23,121 nt of DNA from Lentisphaeria bacterium. GTDB taxonomy: Bacteria > Verrucomicrobiota > Lentisphaeria > Oligosphaerales > Oligosphaeraceae. The DNA lies in assembly GCA_016303095.1 (NCBI GenBank), contig JAEDMH010000020.1:1-23121 (forward strand), given 5' to 3'. Positions 22,921 through 23,121 of the stretch are shown here, in pieces. Made by a program: the position numbers and the translations under genes. The notes below the pieces were generated by a model. The model saw nothing but the letters and a program-made list of their open reading frames with translations. It was not told the DNA's origin and did no database searches. Numbering within the stretch: the first letter of the stretch is position 1; the number at the start of each line of letters is the position of its first letter.

Positions 22921-22969
22921 AGAAGGCCCCGAGGCATCCCCCATGGATGCCCAAGGGCCTTCTCTTTTT
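22921..22969 (+). terminator. Intrinsic terminator
   Basis: AGAAGGCCC pairs with GGGCCTTCT (9 bp). An inner GGCATCC/GGATGCC stem (7 bp) is separated by a symmetric 3-nt internal loop and capped by a 5-nt loop. The hairpin is followed by CTTTTT. This is a classic rho-independent terminator in the plus direction. It lies 32 bp beyond the IS66 remnant and may be a relic of a gene that once stood upstream. Confidence 0.8.
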
Positions 22970-23047
22970 CCACACAGAAAAGAAAAACCTCAAAATCTGC
23001 GGGGTCATGAAGCCACTAGTCTGATTGAACGCTTACGTGCATCAGGC

Positions 23048-23080
23048 ACGGCGGCCCAATCGGACCGGGAAGGCCGCCGT
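23048..23080 (-). terminator. Hairpin after the minus-strand gene at the window edge
   Basis: ACGGCGGCC pairs with GGCCGCCGT (9 bp, 15-nt loop), touching the stop codon of the partial minus-strand gene. There is no T tract beyond it, so it is a possible stem-only terminator. Confidence 0.4.
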
Positions 23081-23121
23081 CACTTGATGGCCTGGGCGCC
23101 GTAGCCCTGGATGGCGCCGAA
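23080..23121 (-). CDS. C-terminal end of an unidentified gene (partial)
   Basis: The minus strand reads 13 codons, FGAIQGYGAQAIK, then TGA. The frame is open to the window edge, uses GC-rich codons like the rest of the window, and ends at a hairpin. This suggests a real 3' end, but the fragment is too short to name. Confidence 0.4.
   Translation of the reverse strand, partial: FGAIQGYGAQAIK

Noticed and set aside
22889..23079. Possible tRNA or small RNA gene beyond the IS66 remnant.
   Set aside because: No cloverleaf or CCA-type end was seen; the structure is explained by the terminator and the hairpin of the minus-strand gene.

Overview
The window is a GC-rich bacterial chromosome segment that is nearly all coding. 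It has three parts: a small rhamnose-related module at the left, a large glutamine and nitrogen-assimilation island in the middle (about 3.9-21.9 kb), and a short right end with a small transporter, an IS66 remnant and the tail of an unidentified gene. Repeated palindromic elements sit at the module boundaries. Three features together suggest a PVC-superphylum anaerobe, Lentisphaerota or Victivallales-like: the type III glutamine synthetase, the Bacteroidota-like clustering of asnB, gltBD, purF-like and car genes, and CACGGA-type dispersed repeats. This is inference from memory of such genomes; there is no rRNA gene to settle it.

Left module (1-3.9 kb): an AraC-family regulator on the minus strand is divergent from rhaA (L-rhamnose isomerase). 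rhaA is followed by an SGNH/GDSL hydrolase that may deacetylate rhamnose-containing polysaccharide. The 167-bp divergent region carries an 11-bp direct repeat and a 7-bp inverted repeat that look like regulator sites. Two related palindromic repeats in opposite orientation lie just past the 3' ends of the two outer genes.

Nitrogen island: on the minus strand, in transcription order, gltB, gltD and asnB. On the plus strand, glnA (type III), a purF-like amidophosphoribosyltransferase, carA, pyrG and carB. Every enzyme here makes glutamine or uses its amide nitrogen. The 412-bp region between gltB and glnA carries two divergent sigma-54 (RpoN) -24/-12 promoters with the same TGGCATG-N4-TTGCTTT sequence. 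Between them lies a perfect 17-bp dyad with a second, weaker copy exactly 20 bp away. This looks like a shared enhancer through which an NtrC-type activator could switch glutamine synthesis (glnA) and use (gltBD) together. It is the most interesting signal in the window.

Right end (21.9-23.1 kb): carB faces a half-size EamA/DMT-type transporter gene across a strong hairpin. Beyond it are another copy of the dispersed repeat, the C-terminal scrap of an IS66 transposase, a textbook intrinsic terminator, and 13 C-terminal codons of a minus-strand gene running off the window. I saw no tRNA, rRNA or CRISPR array and found no wholly unknown multigene system. The novelty lies in the regulatory architecture and the repeats.
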